DNA of 64,000 nt, from assembly GCA_937997345.1 (NCBI GenBank), contig CALKTD010000023.1, positions 1-64,000 of the forward strand. The letters are read 5' to 3'. The notes under the pieces were generated by a model, which was given only the letters and a program-made list of their open reading frames with translations, ran no database searches and had not been told where the DNA came from. Source of the DNA: an uncultured Atopobium sp. (GTDB lineage Bacteria; Actinomycetota; Coriobacteriia; Coriobacteriales; Atopobiaceae). Positions 49,270-58,600 of the stretch are shown in pieces. Made by a program: the position numbers and the translations under genes. The stretch's first letter is position 1. Every line of letters begins with the position of its first letter.

Positions 49270-50154
49270 ATGTCTGATTATGTTGTAACTTGTTGTTCAA
49301 CTGCTGATGTAAGTGAGCAGTACCTTCAGTCACGTGATGTGAAATATGTATATTTCAACTACGAACTTGATGGCGTTCAGTGCAAGGATGACTTTGGTCG
49401 CACTAATGCACCAGCAGATCTCTATAAAAAGATGCTTGCAGGTGCTGAGTGCCGCACTTCACAGGTATCAATTGGTGAGTACATGGCCTTCTGGCGTCCT
49501 TTCCTGGAGGAAGGCAAAGACGTTCTTCATGTTTCGTTGAGTTCGGGCGTTTCCGGAACATATGAGTCTGCTTGCCAGGCAAAGGTAGAGATCGAGCAGG
49601 AGTTCCCTGACAGAAAGATTGAGGTTGTTGACTCTCTGCAGGCATCTTCTGGTTATGGTCTCTTGGTAGATGGTCTTGCCGATAAGCGCGATGAGGGCCT
49701 GTCTTTTGACGAAGTAGTTGCATGGGCTAAAGAAGCACGTCATCGTGTGTATGGATGGTTCTTCTCAACAGATTTGACCTTCTTTGTTCGTGGTGGTCGC
49801 ATTTCTAAGACAGCTGGCCTGCTTGGCGGCATGCTTAACATTTGTCCTGTTATGGATGTTGAAGCTGACGGATCTTTGGCTGTTAAAGAGAAGGCACGTG
49901 GTAAGAAGAAAGCAATTGCTCGTGTTGTTGAGGTTATGACTCAAACTGCTGAGCAGGGAAATGCTTATGCGTGTAAGGTGTTTATCTCTAACTCCGAGTG
50001 CGCTTCTGATGCCCAGGCTGTTAAAGAGCTTATTCAAGAAAAGCTTCCTCAGACAGGCGATATCAACATCTTTACTATTGGTGCAACAATTGGCGTTCAT
50101 ACTGGTCCTGGAACTGTTGCAACGTTCTGGTGGGGAGAAGAGCCTCGCGCTTAA
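49270..50154 (+). CDS. DegV-family fatty-acid-binding protein
   Basis: A 294-residue DegV protein. ATG 49270 follows GGGAG; an in-frame TTG at 49258 overlaps that site. The N-domain has VVTCCSTADVS and HVSLSSGVSGTYESA; the C-domain has FFVRGGRISKTAGLLGGMLNICPVM, the lipid-binding family signature. Such proteins bind fatty acids and can present them to fatty acid kinase (FakB role). No fakA is visible here. Confidence 0.92.
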   Translation: MSDYVVTCCSTADVSEQYLQSRDVKYVYFNYELDGVQCKDDFGRTNAPADLYKKMLAGAECRTSQVSIGEYMAFWRPFLEEGKDVLHVSLSSGVSGTYESACQAKVEIEQEFPDRKIEVVDSLQASSGYGLLVDGLADKRDEGLSFDEVVAWAKEARHRVYGWFFSTDLTFFVRGGRISKTAGLLGGMLNICPVMDVEADGSLAVKEKARGKKKAIARVVEVMTQTAEQGNAYACKVFISNSECASDAQAVKELIQEKLPQTGDINIFTIGATIGVHTGPGTVATFWWGEEPRA

Positions 50155-50189
50155 GATGTTGTTCGAGTAGGTAAGAAAGGTCCTTAGTC

Positions 50190-51383
50190 ATGGTTAATTT
50201 TGAGTACGTTGTACCTACTCAGGTGGTTTTTGGAAAAGATACTCAATTTCGTGTGGCAGAGCTTGTCTCTGCCCATGGAGGCAGCAAGGTGCTGGTGCAT
50301 TTTGGCAGCAATCACGTGGTAAAGAGTGGCTTGCTTGACCAGATTCATCGGCTTTTGAGTAACGCCGGAATTGCTTTTGTTGATTGTGGTGGAGTTGTCC
50401 CTAATCCTCGTTTGGAGCTTGCAGAAGAAGCTATAGAACTGGGTAAACGCGAGGGCGTTGATTTTATTTTGGCTATCGGTGGCGGATCTGTAATGGATTC
50501 TGCTAAAGCAATTGCGTATGGCTTAGCTAATGGCGTTTCTCTTGAAGACCTTTATTTACATAAGGTTGGTGTTGCAAAAGCAGCTCCTATAGGAGTCATT
50601 TCTACTATTGCGGGAACTGGCTCTGAGACCTCGGATTCTTCCGTCATAAACATTACACTGGCTGATGGGCGTGTCCTTAAACGTTCTTATCATCATCAAA
50701 GTGGTCGTCCCTGCTTTGCCATCATGAATCCAGAGCTCACCTATTCCGTGAGTGCATATCAGACAGCATCAACGGGTGCTGACATTATGATGCACACTAT
50801 GGAGCGTTACTTCACGCTCGAGAAAGACGTTGCACTCACCGACGAGCTAGCTGAGGGTCTCTTACGCACCGTAAAAGAAGCTGTTCTGGTTGCTGTCAAA
50901 GAACCAGAGAACTACGCTGCGCGCGCAGATTTGCTTTGGGCATCGTCGCTTTCTCACTGCGGTCTTACCGGCACTGGTCGCGTAAGTGATTTTGCATCTC
51001 ACGCCATAGAACATGAGCTCAGCGCAAAGTATGATGTAGCTCACGGTGCTGGTCTCACGGCTATTTGGGCAAGCTGGGCTCGCTACGTTATACGTCAAGA
51101 TCCAGAGCGCTTTGCGCAGTTTGCAGTCAATGTTTTTGGAGTTCAAAACAACTTCCATAACCCAACAGCTACAGGTCTTGCAGGAATTGAAGCTTGGAAT
51201 CAGTGGTGTCATGCAATTGGTATGCCAACCTCCCTTGCAGAGCTTGGAGTAGACCCTTCAGAAGAGGATATTCTTCAGATGGCTGAGGGCACTATTGATG
51301 CTCGCGGTGGAGATCATGCGGGTAACTTTATGCAGCTTAAAACAGCAGATGTTCAACAGATTATGAGGATGGCTCTAAAGTAA
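50190..51383 (+). CDS. Iron-containing alcohol dehydrogenase
   Basis: A 397-residue class III alcohol dehydrogenase, closest in pattern to butanol dehydrogenases and YqhD. NAD(P)-binding GGGSVMDSAKAIAYG, catalytic metal site ADIMMHTMERYF (Asp, His) and FASHAIEHELSAKYDVAHGAGL (two His) are present. It probably reduces aldehydes in fermentation. It follows the DegV gene after 35 bases, probably the same transcript, with GGTAAGAAAGG before the ATG. Confidence 0.93.
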   Translation: MVNFEYVVPTQVVFGKDTQFRVAELVSAHGGSKVLVHFGSNHVVKSGLLDQIHRLLSNAGIAFVDCGGVVPNPRLELAEEAIELGKREGVDFILAIGGGSVMDSAKAIAYGLANGVSLEDLYLHKVGVAKAAPIGVISTIAGTGSETSDSSVINITLADGRVLKRSYHHQSGRPCFAIMNPELTYSVSAYQTASTGADIMMHTMERYFTLEKDVALTDELAEGLLRTVKEAVLVAVKEPENYAARADLLWASSLSHCGLTGTGRVSDFASHAIEHELSAKYDVAHGAGLTAIWASWARYVIRQDPERFAQFAVNVFGVQNNFHNPTATGLAGIEAWNQWCHAIGMPTSLAELGVDPSEEDILQMAEGTIDARGGDHAGNFMQLKTADVQQIMRMALK

Positions 51384-51476
51384 AGTTTCTCAAGGCAAAT
51401 TTTGTTTCATTGCGGGTATTATTACTACATACGAAGTTACTGAGCCACAAAGCTCAAACATACGGAAGGAAGATTC

Positions 51477-51935
51477 ATGAGCGGTTTTGTTAAGGCAGAC
51501 AATGTTTTTGTAAACCAGAACGCAGCGAGCCGTAATGATGTCCTGCGTTTTATTGCCGATAAAGCACTGGAAGCTGGCGTAACTGATGATGCAGACGCTG
51601 TCTACAATGCTTTCCTAGCTCGTGAGGAAATGGGCGAGACTGGCATGACTGATGGTTTTGCAGTTCCTCACGCAAAAGATGCTGCTATCAAGGATGCAGC
51701 TATCTTTGTCTTCAAGAACAGCACCCCTCTTGAGTGGCCTTCTTTTGACGAGAAGCCCGTTGATGTTGCTATTGCACTGCTTGTTCCAGATGGAGAAGCT
51801 GGCACTACTCACATTAAGCTTCTGTCTAAGACCGCTGTACTTCTGATGAGAGATGAGTTTAAGTCTCTGCTTCGTGCTTCTAATGATCAAGAAGCTATTG
51901 CTCAGGCTATTAACGAGGGTATTAGCGAGGAGTAG
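51477..51935 (+). CDS. Stand-alone PTS IIA protein, fructose/mannitol type
   Basis: A 152-residue PTS EIIA type-2 domain. The phosphorylated histidine H65 is in DGFAVPHAKDAAI, with the usual upstream REEMGETGM segment. No IIB/IIC subunits lie beside it, so it may serve a remote permease or be a regulatory phosphoacceptor. AAGGAAG precedes the ATG. The stop codon touches an exact copy of the 13-base motif. Confidence 0.9.
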   Translation: MSGFVKADNVFVNQNAASRNDVLRFIADKALEAGVTDDADAVYNAFLAREEMGETGMTDGFAVPHAKDAAIKDAAIFVFKNSTPLEWPSFDEKPVDVAIALLVPDGEAGTTHIKLLSKTAVLLMRDEFKSLLRASNDQEAIAQAINEGISEE

Positions 51936-51947
51936 GGTTTCTCGCCA
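51935..51947 (+). repeat. Exact GGGTTTCTCGCCA motif at the PTS IIA stop codon
   Basis: The first G is the last base of the TAG stop. Intergenic thereafter. Confidence 0.7.
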
Positions 51948-52001
51948 GGTTACAGAGGGCTTGGCGGTTACTTTCTGTAACAGTTTAACTGGGTAAAATT
52001 T

Positions 52002-52036
52002 TGGACACTCAAGCACAAACTTGAGTGTCCATTTTT
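52002..52036 (+). terminator. Terminator after PTS IIA
   Basis: TGGACACTCAAG (52002-52013) pairs with CTTGAGTGTCCA (52020-52031), then five T. Confidence 0.93.
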
Positions 52037-52085
52037 GTGTAAAAAGGCGTACACTTGTACTAGTTTTAGACGAGAAGGGAGTCAG

Positions 52086-52658
52086 ATGTTTACACCATGT
52101 ACTGACAAGCGTGTTGCTGTCTTTTTTGCTGATGGCTGTGAAGAGATTGAGGGACTGAGCGTTGTTGATGTCCTATATCGTGCAGGTATTCCTTGTGACA
52201 AAGTGTCTATCTCTGATTCTTTGAATGTGACTTCTTCTCATCAGGTTACCTTTTTAACAGACAAGTTGCTCAGTCAGGTCTCGTTTGATGATTACAGCAT
52301 GTTGGTACTTCCGGGAGGTCTTCCTGGAACCACTAATCTTGAAGCTTGTGAGCCACTTATGCAGGCGGTTGATTCGTTTGCCGCAGACGGTCGCGCACTT
52401 GCTGCAATTTGTGCCGCTCCTTCAATTTACGCCAAGCGCGGATTGCTTGCGGGTAAGAAGGCCACTTCCAACCCTGGCTTTCAGCATTTCCTCTCAGAGA
52501 ATGGCGCCAATCTTTCGCAAGATGCTGTTTGTGTCGATGGCTCTTTTATTACCAGTCAAGGTGCAGGAACAGCTCTTAAGTTTGGCCTTGAGATTGTCCA
52601 TTATCTTGTAGGTAATGACGTGGCAGAAAAAGTCTCGCAAGGCATTGTGCTTATTTAA
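52086..52658 (+). CDS. DJ-1/PfpI-family protein
   Basis: A 190-residue DJ-1-like protein. ATG 52086 follows AAGGGAG; the frame is open back to 52035. Nucleophile-elbow Cys C109 is in AAICAAPSIYA, with the conserved Glu in FADGCEEIEG. Members act as glyoxalases, deglycases or stress-linked chaperones. Three bases separate it from the polymerase gene, so the two are almost certainly co-transcribed. GTACACTTGTAC (52049-52060), a small palindrome upstream, may be an operator. Confidence 0.9.
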   Translation: MFTPCTDKRVAVFFADGCEEIEGLSVVDVLYRAGIPCDKVSISDSLNVTSSHQVTFLTDKLLSQVSFDDYSMLVLPGGLPGTTNLEACEPLMQAVDSFAADGRALAAICAAPSIYAKRGLLAGKKATSNPGFQHFLSENGANLSQDAVCVDGSFITSQGAGTALKFGLEIVHYLVGNDVAEKVSQGIVLI

Positions 52659-52661
52659 GCC

Positions 52662-54005
52662 ATGGCACCTTCTCAAAAACAGTACCTGGTTATTGATCTA
52701 AAGAGTTTCTACGCATCAGTTGAATGTGTTGAGCGAGGCCTTGATTCCATGAAGGCCAAGCTTGTTGTGGCTGATCTTACCAGGACAGAAAAGACAATTT
52801 GTTTGGCGGTTTCACCGGCGCTTCGTGCGTTGGGTGTTCCTGGACGTTGTCGCGTTTTTGAGATTCCCAAAAATCTTACTTACGAGGTAGCACCTCCTCG
52901 TATGGCTTTGTATGTAGAGCGCTCTGCAGATGTCTATTCGGTGTACCTTAAATACATTGCCCCAGAAGACATCCACGTTTACTCCATTGACGAGGCATTT
53001 ATTGATGTAACACCGTACTTATCGCTTTACGGATGTACGGCAAGAGAGTTGGGCGAGAAGATCCGTGCAGACGTGGCAAAAACCACTGGTATTCCTGCTA
53101 CCTGTGGATTGGGTCCTAATTTATATTTGGCAAAGATAGCGCTTGATATCACGGCAAAACACAGTCCAAATTTCTTTGGTGAACTTGATGAAGAGTCGTA
53201 CAAGCTTAAACTTTGGAACCATAAACCTTTAACTGATTTTTGGCATATTGGTGCAGGTATTCAAAAGCGTCTTGCGGCAATGAATATTCATACTATGGGG
53301 CAACTTGCAATGACTCCTACAGAGCCTCTGTATAAAGAATTTGGCGTTGATGCAGAAATTCTTATTGACCATGCATGGGGCATTGAGCCAACCACCATTG
53401 CAGATATCAAGGCATATAAGTCTCAAAGTCATTCTGTTTCAACAGCACAAGTCTTTGACCACAATAGAGACATAGAGGGAGCACGACTTATCTTCAAAGA
53501 GATGGTTGAAGCATTAACGCTAGAGCTTGTAACACAAAAGCTGGTTTGCTCTTCTATTGGTATCTATATTGGCTACTCGGCAACAGAGAGTCAGATGGAA
53601 GAGCTTAGGCAGACGGGAGACTACAGGAGTTGGAGAAGACATATTCCATCCAGTAGTGGCACTAAGAAACTCTCTTACCCCACTAACTCTAGAGATGAGC
53701 TTATGGCAGAGGTTTTATCTTTCTTTGACGAGAGAGTAATACCTTCAGAAAGTGTGCATCGTGTTGGTCTTACCTTTGGAAACACTCAAGAAGAAACAGG
53801 CTCAGGTATCCAGACGTCGCTTTTCCAGGACAATACCGTTTTAGAGAAAGAGCGCCAGCGCCAAGATACTATCAACGCCATAAAGAAGAGGTTTGGAAAG
53901 AACTCCTTGCTCAAGGCAATGGATTTGCTTCCAGAAGCAACTGCACGTCAGAGAAATGCTCAGATTGGAGGACACCGTAGTGGAGAAGAAACCAATGAAG
54001 CCTAA
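52662..54005 (+). CDS. Y-family DNA polymerase, UvrX/UmuC-like
   Basis: A 447-residue translesion polymerase. Catalytic carboxylates are in VIDLKSFYASVE (D12) and YSIDEAFIDV (D110, E111), with the steric and thumb regions GIPATCGLGPNLYLAKIA and an HhH-like thumb. CVERGLDSM and the overall layout resemble B. subtilis UvrX/YqjW more than DinB. The YolD-like gene overlaps its 3' end by 11 bases, the typical partner. Upstream DNA lacks an obvious LexA box, so damage control is not proven. Confidence 0.9.
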   Translation: MAPSQKQYLVIDLKSFYASVECVERGLDSMKAKLVVADLTRTEKTICLAVSPALRALGVPGRCRVFEIPKNLTYEVAPPRMALYVERSADVYSVYLKYIAPEDIHVYSIDEAFIDVTPYLSLYGCTARELGEKIRADVAKTTGIPATCGLGPNLYLAKIALDITAKHSPNFFGELDEESYKLKLWNHKPLTDFWHIGAGIQKRLAAMNIHTMGQLAMTPTEPLYKEFGVDAEILIDHAWGIEPTTIADIKAYKSQSHSVSTAQVFDHNRDIEGARLIFKEMVEALTLELVTQKLVCSSIGIYIGYSATESQMEELRQTGDYRSWRRHIPSSSGTKKLSYPTNSRDELMAEVLSFFDERVIPSESVHRVGLTFGNTQEETGSGIQTSLFQDNTVLEKERQRQDTINAIKKRFGKNSLLKAMDLLPEATARQRNAQIGGHRSGEETNEA

Positions 54006-54216
54006 ACAGGGTTTCTCGCTAGCAGAAGATGGTGCAAAAGAGGATGTGTTTGCATCTCAGATGCACTACGGACACCCTCGCATGTCTCGGGCAAACAGAG
54101 CAAAAATCTTTATGCCCTTTGATGCATTGAAGGGTTTAAGAGAAGCTTTAGCAGAAAGAGAACAAGAAGCTCAAGACAACATAAAAGACTTTCATGACTT
54201 ACCGCACTGGTCATAG
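53995..54216 (+). CDS. YolD-like protein
   Basis: A 73-residue protein beginning at ATG 53995 behind TGGAG, inside the last codons of the polymerase gene (11-base overlap). HPRMSRANRAKIFMPFDALKGLREALAERE fits the YolD-like family (R/K-x-PF-x-AL core), which is regularly paired with UvrX-type polymerases and thought to act in their regulation. A longer frame starting at 53893 exists but lacks a ribosome site. A one-mismatch copy of the 13-base motif is in codons 5-9. Confidence 0.78.
   Translation: MKPKQGFSLAEDGAKEDVFASQMHYGHPRMSRANRAKIFMPFDALKGLREALAEREQEAQDNIKDFHDLPHWS
54009..54021 (+). repeat. GGGTTTCTCGCCA-family motif (one mismatch)
   Basis: GGGTTTCTCGCTA, in the start of the YolD-like gene. 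Confidence 0.6.
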
Positions 54217-54265
54217 GTTTATACGATAAAATAGACAGGTCATATAAAGAAATCGAGGAGGTTTC

Positions 54266-54889
54266 ATGAACCCCAAAGCAAAAATTGCCATCCCAGCAAT
54301 TGTGGCTCTCATTTTTATTGTCATTGATTTTGTTGCGCCAGTTCAGTATCTCAGCTATTTCCATACGGTATTTAACTTTGCAACTCGTCAGACAAACCCT
54401 ATCTCTCTGATGCTTGCACGTATTGCCTACATTATTTTCCTGTGCTACCTTTTTGCTGCGGTTTCAGGTCTTTTGAGGGGTTTCCGTCCTCGTCTTAGGT
54501 GGGGTCTTTCTATTCTCTCTGTAGTTGGTTTAACTTCCGCACTTACAGAGCTCTCTGTGATGATTTCTATCAGCCAAGCAGTAAACTTCACCACCCTTAT
54601 TCTTAACATCATGATTGTTGCCTTCTTGTTCCTCACAGCTCTTCTTGCACTTCTTATTTGGGTTCGTGCTAAGAAAGAGTTTGACCAGCGTCAGGCTGAT
54701 CTTGAGGAGGAAGAGGTTGTTGTTGCTCCAATGCCTCTTGCTACTGAGGGCGCAGAGGTTGCTCCTGTAGTTCCTGTAACTGCAGAGGTAACAGCAGCAC
54801 CTGCTCCAGAAGCAACCGTCACAACCGTCGCATCTGAGGCTCCTGCAGCTCCAGAGGCTCCTGCAGCACCAGAAGCTCTACAGGAGTAG
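54266..54889 (+). CDS. Small four-helix membrane protein, function unknown
   Basis: A 207-residue protein I do not recognise. Four hydrophobic segments (about 7-25, 48-70, 77-95, 105-130) are followed by a charged helix and a Glu/Ala/Pro/Val-rich low-complexity tail (about 145-207, with repeated PAAPEA). AGGAGG precedes the ATG. It sits 62 bases before an ABC-FtsX transporter; a link is possible but unproven. The tail lies on one side of the membrane and could be a flexible linker. Confidence 0.75.
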   Translation: MNPKAKIAIPAIVALIFIVIDFVAPVQYLSYFHTVFNFATRQTNPISLMLARIAYIIFLCYLFAAVSGLLRGFRPRLRWGLSILSVVGLTSALTELSVMISISQAVNFTTLILNIMIVAFLFLTALLALLIWVRAKKEFDQRQADLEEEEVVVAPMPLATEGAEVAPVVPVTAEVTAAPAPEATVTTVASEAPAAPEAPAAPEALQE

Positions 54890-54951
54890 CTTCTAACTTC
54901 TTACGCTCTCTCCTTGTTCAGGAGAATCATCTTTTCTCATAGGAGAATCGT

Positions 54952-55653
54952 ATGTCTTTTGTTGAATTCAAAGAGGTAACAAAGACGTATACCATGGGCT
55001 CCGTCAAGGTACATGCTGTCCATGACATGAATTTTTCCATAGAAGAAGGAGAGCTTTGCGTAATAGTTGGCCCATCAGGAGCCGGCAAAACAACTGTCTT
55101 AAATATGCTCGGAGGTATGGATACCTGTACCTCCGGGTCTATTTATTTAGATGGAAAAGAAATTGGCGGGCTTTCAGAAAAAGAAAGAACGCTCTATCGT
55201 CGTCATGATATTGGCTTTGTTTTCCAGTTTTACAATCTAGTTCCTAATCTCACCGCAAAAGAAAACGTTGAGCTTGCGTCACAGATTTGTCTTGACCCCA
55301 TGCAACCAGAAGATGCACTTTGTGCTGTTGGTCTTGAGCATCGTATGGATAACTTCCCAGCTCAACTCTCTGGTGGAGAGCAGCAACGCGTTTCTATTGC
55401 GCGTGCTCTGGCAAAAAATCCACGTCTTTTGCTTTGCGATGAGCCAACGGGTGCGCTGGATTATAAAACAGGAAAGCAAATTCTTAAGCTCCTGCAAGAT
55501 ATGTGTAAAGAGCAGCATAAGACCGTGGCTATTGTCACGCATAACTTTGCGTTTACTCAAATTGCCGATAGGGTTATCCACGTTAAAGAAGGCCAGGCTC
55601 AATCGGTAGAAATTAATAAGCACCCAGCTGACGCGCTTACTGTCGAGTGGTAG
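54952..55653 (+). CDS. ABC transporter ATP-binding protein (MacB/LolD type)
   Basis: A 233-residue ATPase. Walker A GPSGAGKTT (40-48), signature LSGGEQQRVSIARALAKN, Walker B LLLCDEPTGALD and the H-loop VTHN are complete. It matches the group that powers FtsX-type permeases. ATAGGAG lies upstream. The next gene encodes the permease and starts two bases after its stop if ATG 55656 is used. Confidence 0.95.
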   Translation: MSFVEFKEVTKTYTMGSVKVHAVHDMNFSIEEGELCVIVGPSGAGKTTVLNMLGGMDTCTSGSIYLDGKEIGGLSEKERTLYRRHDIGFVFQFYNLVPNLTAKENVELASQICLDPMQPEDALCAVGLEHRMDNFPAQLSGGEQQRVSIARALAKNPRLLLCDEPTGALDYKTGKQILKLLQDMCKEQHKTVAIVTHNFAFTQIADRVIHVKEGQAQSVEINKHPADALTVEW

Positions 55654-55655
55654 TT

Positions 55656-58600
55656 ATGCCACACGCTCTTTTTACCGAGATTATTCGGACCATTAAAGGG
55701 TCTCTCGCCAGATTTCTTGCAATTGCAGGAATCGTTGCTTTAGGCTGTGGTTTCTTTGCGGGACTCAAAATGGCCAGCCCCGATATGCAAGAAGCTGCTC
55801 ATACGTTTTATGCAAACCAGCACCTCTACGACCTTCGTGTTATTTCAACGCTTGGGTTAAGCGAGAAGGACGTTCATGCCCTTGCTTCTGTCGAGGGCGT
55901 TGAAGCGGTTATGCCTTCCCGTACGGTAGACGTCATGGCTACGCTGACCTCATCTCAATCTAGCGCTCGTGTTAGTTCGTTTAGACTTGGTGAGCTTAAC
56001 CAGCCGGTAGTTGTCGAAGGAAGGCTTCCCCAGGGGCCTTATGAGTGCGTGATGAGTGCTGATTCCAAGAAACGTGCAGATATTAGCCTTGGCCATCAGA
56101 TTGAGCTTCCAGACACTTCAAACGGTGTTCATTTAAAGGGTGGCTCGTACACGGTCGTTGGTTTTGTAAATGCTCCAACGTATCCATATGTGAGTAATTT
56201 TGGAACCACGTCGTTAGGTAATGGCATTGTCCAGCAATTTGTGTATGTCGCTGAGAATGCTTTTGCTAATGACGATCCGTACACCGAAGTGTATCTGACG
56301 GTCCAGGGCGCCACCAGTTATAAAAGCGGCTCATCAATGTATCAGAGTGCTGTTGATAGAGTTGCAGAGCGCATTAAACAAATGAATCCATCGCTTGCTT
56401 CTCTTCGTTTGCAAGAGCTAAAAGATGATGCTCAAGCTCAGGTTGATGAGGCTCGTCAAAAGCTGGAGCAATCAAGGCGGGAGGCTACAGATAAATTAGG
56501 TGATGCACAGAAAAAGCTTGATGAAGCGGAAGCACAGATTTCTGCTCAGCAACAAAGGCTGATTGATGGTCAGAAGCAATATGACGCAGGACGTCAGCAA
56601 CTTACAACTTTACGTTCCAGTGCTGAGCAGAAATTTGCACAAGCGGAGGCTCAGATTAATGCTTCAGAGGCTCAGATAGCCCAGGGAACAGCTGAGCTTA
56701 GTGCGGGAGAGGCTCAGTATCAGGCTGGTCTTACTGCTTTCAACGCAGGTCAAGCAACGTTTATGCAGCAAAAGAGCGCATTTGAAGCAGGTCGAGATGC
56801 ATATCTTGCGGGGCTTGCTGCACAAGGTATTACGGCTTCAACACTTGAAGAAGCACAGCAACAACTAAGTGCTTTAGGTTTACCAACCACGCAAGTGGAT
56901 GCTCTTCTCGCTACACAGGCAAAGATTGCGGCTGCAGAAGCAGAATTAGCCACTCAGCAGCAGGCTTTGACGGCAGCGCGAGGGGAGCTTGATCAACGCA
57001 CAACTCAACTGCGTGAGGCAGAGTCTCAGGTAGCTCAGGCGCGCCAAAATCTGATAGAAGCAAGAAGTGCTACTGCAGATCAGTTATCTGCAGCTCAAGA
57101 AAAACTTGATGCATCGCTCAGCCAATTGACTGCTGGACAAGCTTTACTTCGAAATGCTGAAGCTCAGACCTATGAAGGAAGACAGAGTCTTGAGGATCAG
57201 CGCGCTGAGGTTGAGAAACAACTTGCTGATGGTCAGACAAAAATTGACGAAGCCCAAAAGAAAATTGATGAGCTCAAAGAACCTGATGTTTATGTACTTG
57301 ATCGCACAAAAGAGATTGGTGTTGCAGCTTATCAAGCAGACTCTGAGCGTATTAACAATATTGCTAATGTGTTCCCCTTGATGTTTTTCCTGGTTGCAGC
57401 TTTGGTTTCACTTACCAGTATGACGCGCATGGTATCTGAAGAGCGCACGCTCATCGGCATTCATAAGGCGCTTGGTTATTCGACTTTACAAATTGCTGCA
57501 AAGTACTTGTTATATGCTTTACTTGCTTCACTTTTAGGAGCTGTTATTGGCATAGCGCTTTTAAGTCAGGTGTTGCCGGGGGTTATTATCTCTGCATATG
57601 GATCAATTTATACTATTCCAAATGAGGGTGCTCCTTATCCTATTCAGCTTGACAGCGCACTTCTCGCAGGACTTTTTGGTATAGGTGTTACGCTTCTTTC
57701 AACGATGGCTGCTGTTTTGTCTTCTTTGAAAGAAGAACCTTCTAGCCTTATGTTGCCAAAGGCTCCAAAAGCGGGTTCAAAGATTTTGCTTGAACGTATT
57801 AATCCTCTGTGGTCTAGATTGTCTTTTTCATGGAAAGTTACTATCAGAAACCTTGTCCGCTATAAGCGTCGCTTGATTATGACATTGGTAGGAATTGCTG
57901 GATGTACTGCACTTTTGTTGGTGGCTTTTGGCCTTAGAGATTCTATTAGTGACATCATTGATAGCCAATGGCCAACTCTTTTTCATTATGACTACATAGT
58001 AGGAATGACCTCTGATGTTTCTAATGCAGAAGCAGATCAGATTGCTACGGAGCTTAACCAGGTCGGTGCTACAAATATTCATCGTATAACCAGCGAAAAT
58101 GTTCTTCTTGAGTCTCCTGCGCAAAATGCTAGCTCGCTAACAAGAACAACTATTATGACCAGTAATTCTCCTCAAGATCTTACGGGTGTAGTTACCCTGC
58201 GGGATCGTCTTTCTGGTCAAACAATAGAGCTTGAGAAAGATTCGGTTGTAATTACAGAGAAGCTCGCAAAACGGCTTGGCGTAGGCGTGGGGGATACTAT
58301 TCAGGTCTTTGCTCAAGATAGAATTGGAAACGCTTCAGGTGAGCCAAGTACCCTTATTGTTACAGGAGTTACCGAGAATTACGTTGGATCCTATCTTTAT
58401 GTAGGGCCTTCTGCGTGGCATTCTCTAGGTATTCAAGATCAAGCAACAGATGGTTGGTATGCAACACTTCCTAAAGATCAAGCAACAAGAGATACGTTTG
58501 GAGAAAAACTTATTAACCAGGCAGGGGTTGCAACTATTGATGATATTAATGAGGCTATTTGCATGTATAAAAAATCACTTGAAGTGGTTAATCATGTTGT

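Noticed and set aside
52049..52060. GTACACTTGTAC as a LexA (SOS) box for the polymerase operon.
   Set aside because: It does not match the actinobacterial or Bacillus LexA consensus (CGAAC-N4-GTTCG type).
53893..53994. An extended N-terminus for the YolD-like protein inside the polymerase gene.
   Set aside because: No ribosome site, and the added residues do not fit the family; ATG 53995 with TGGAG is better.
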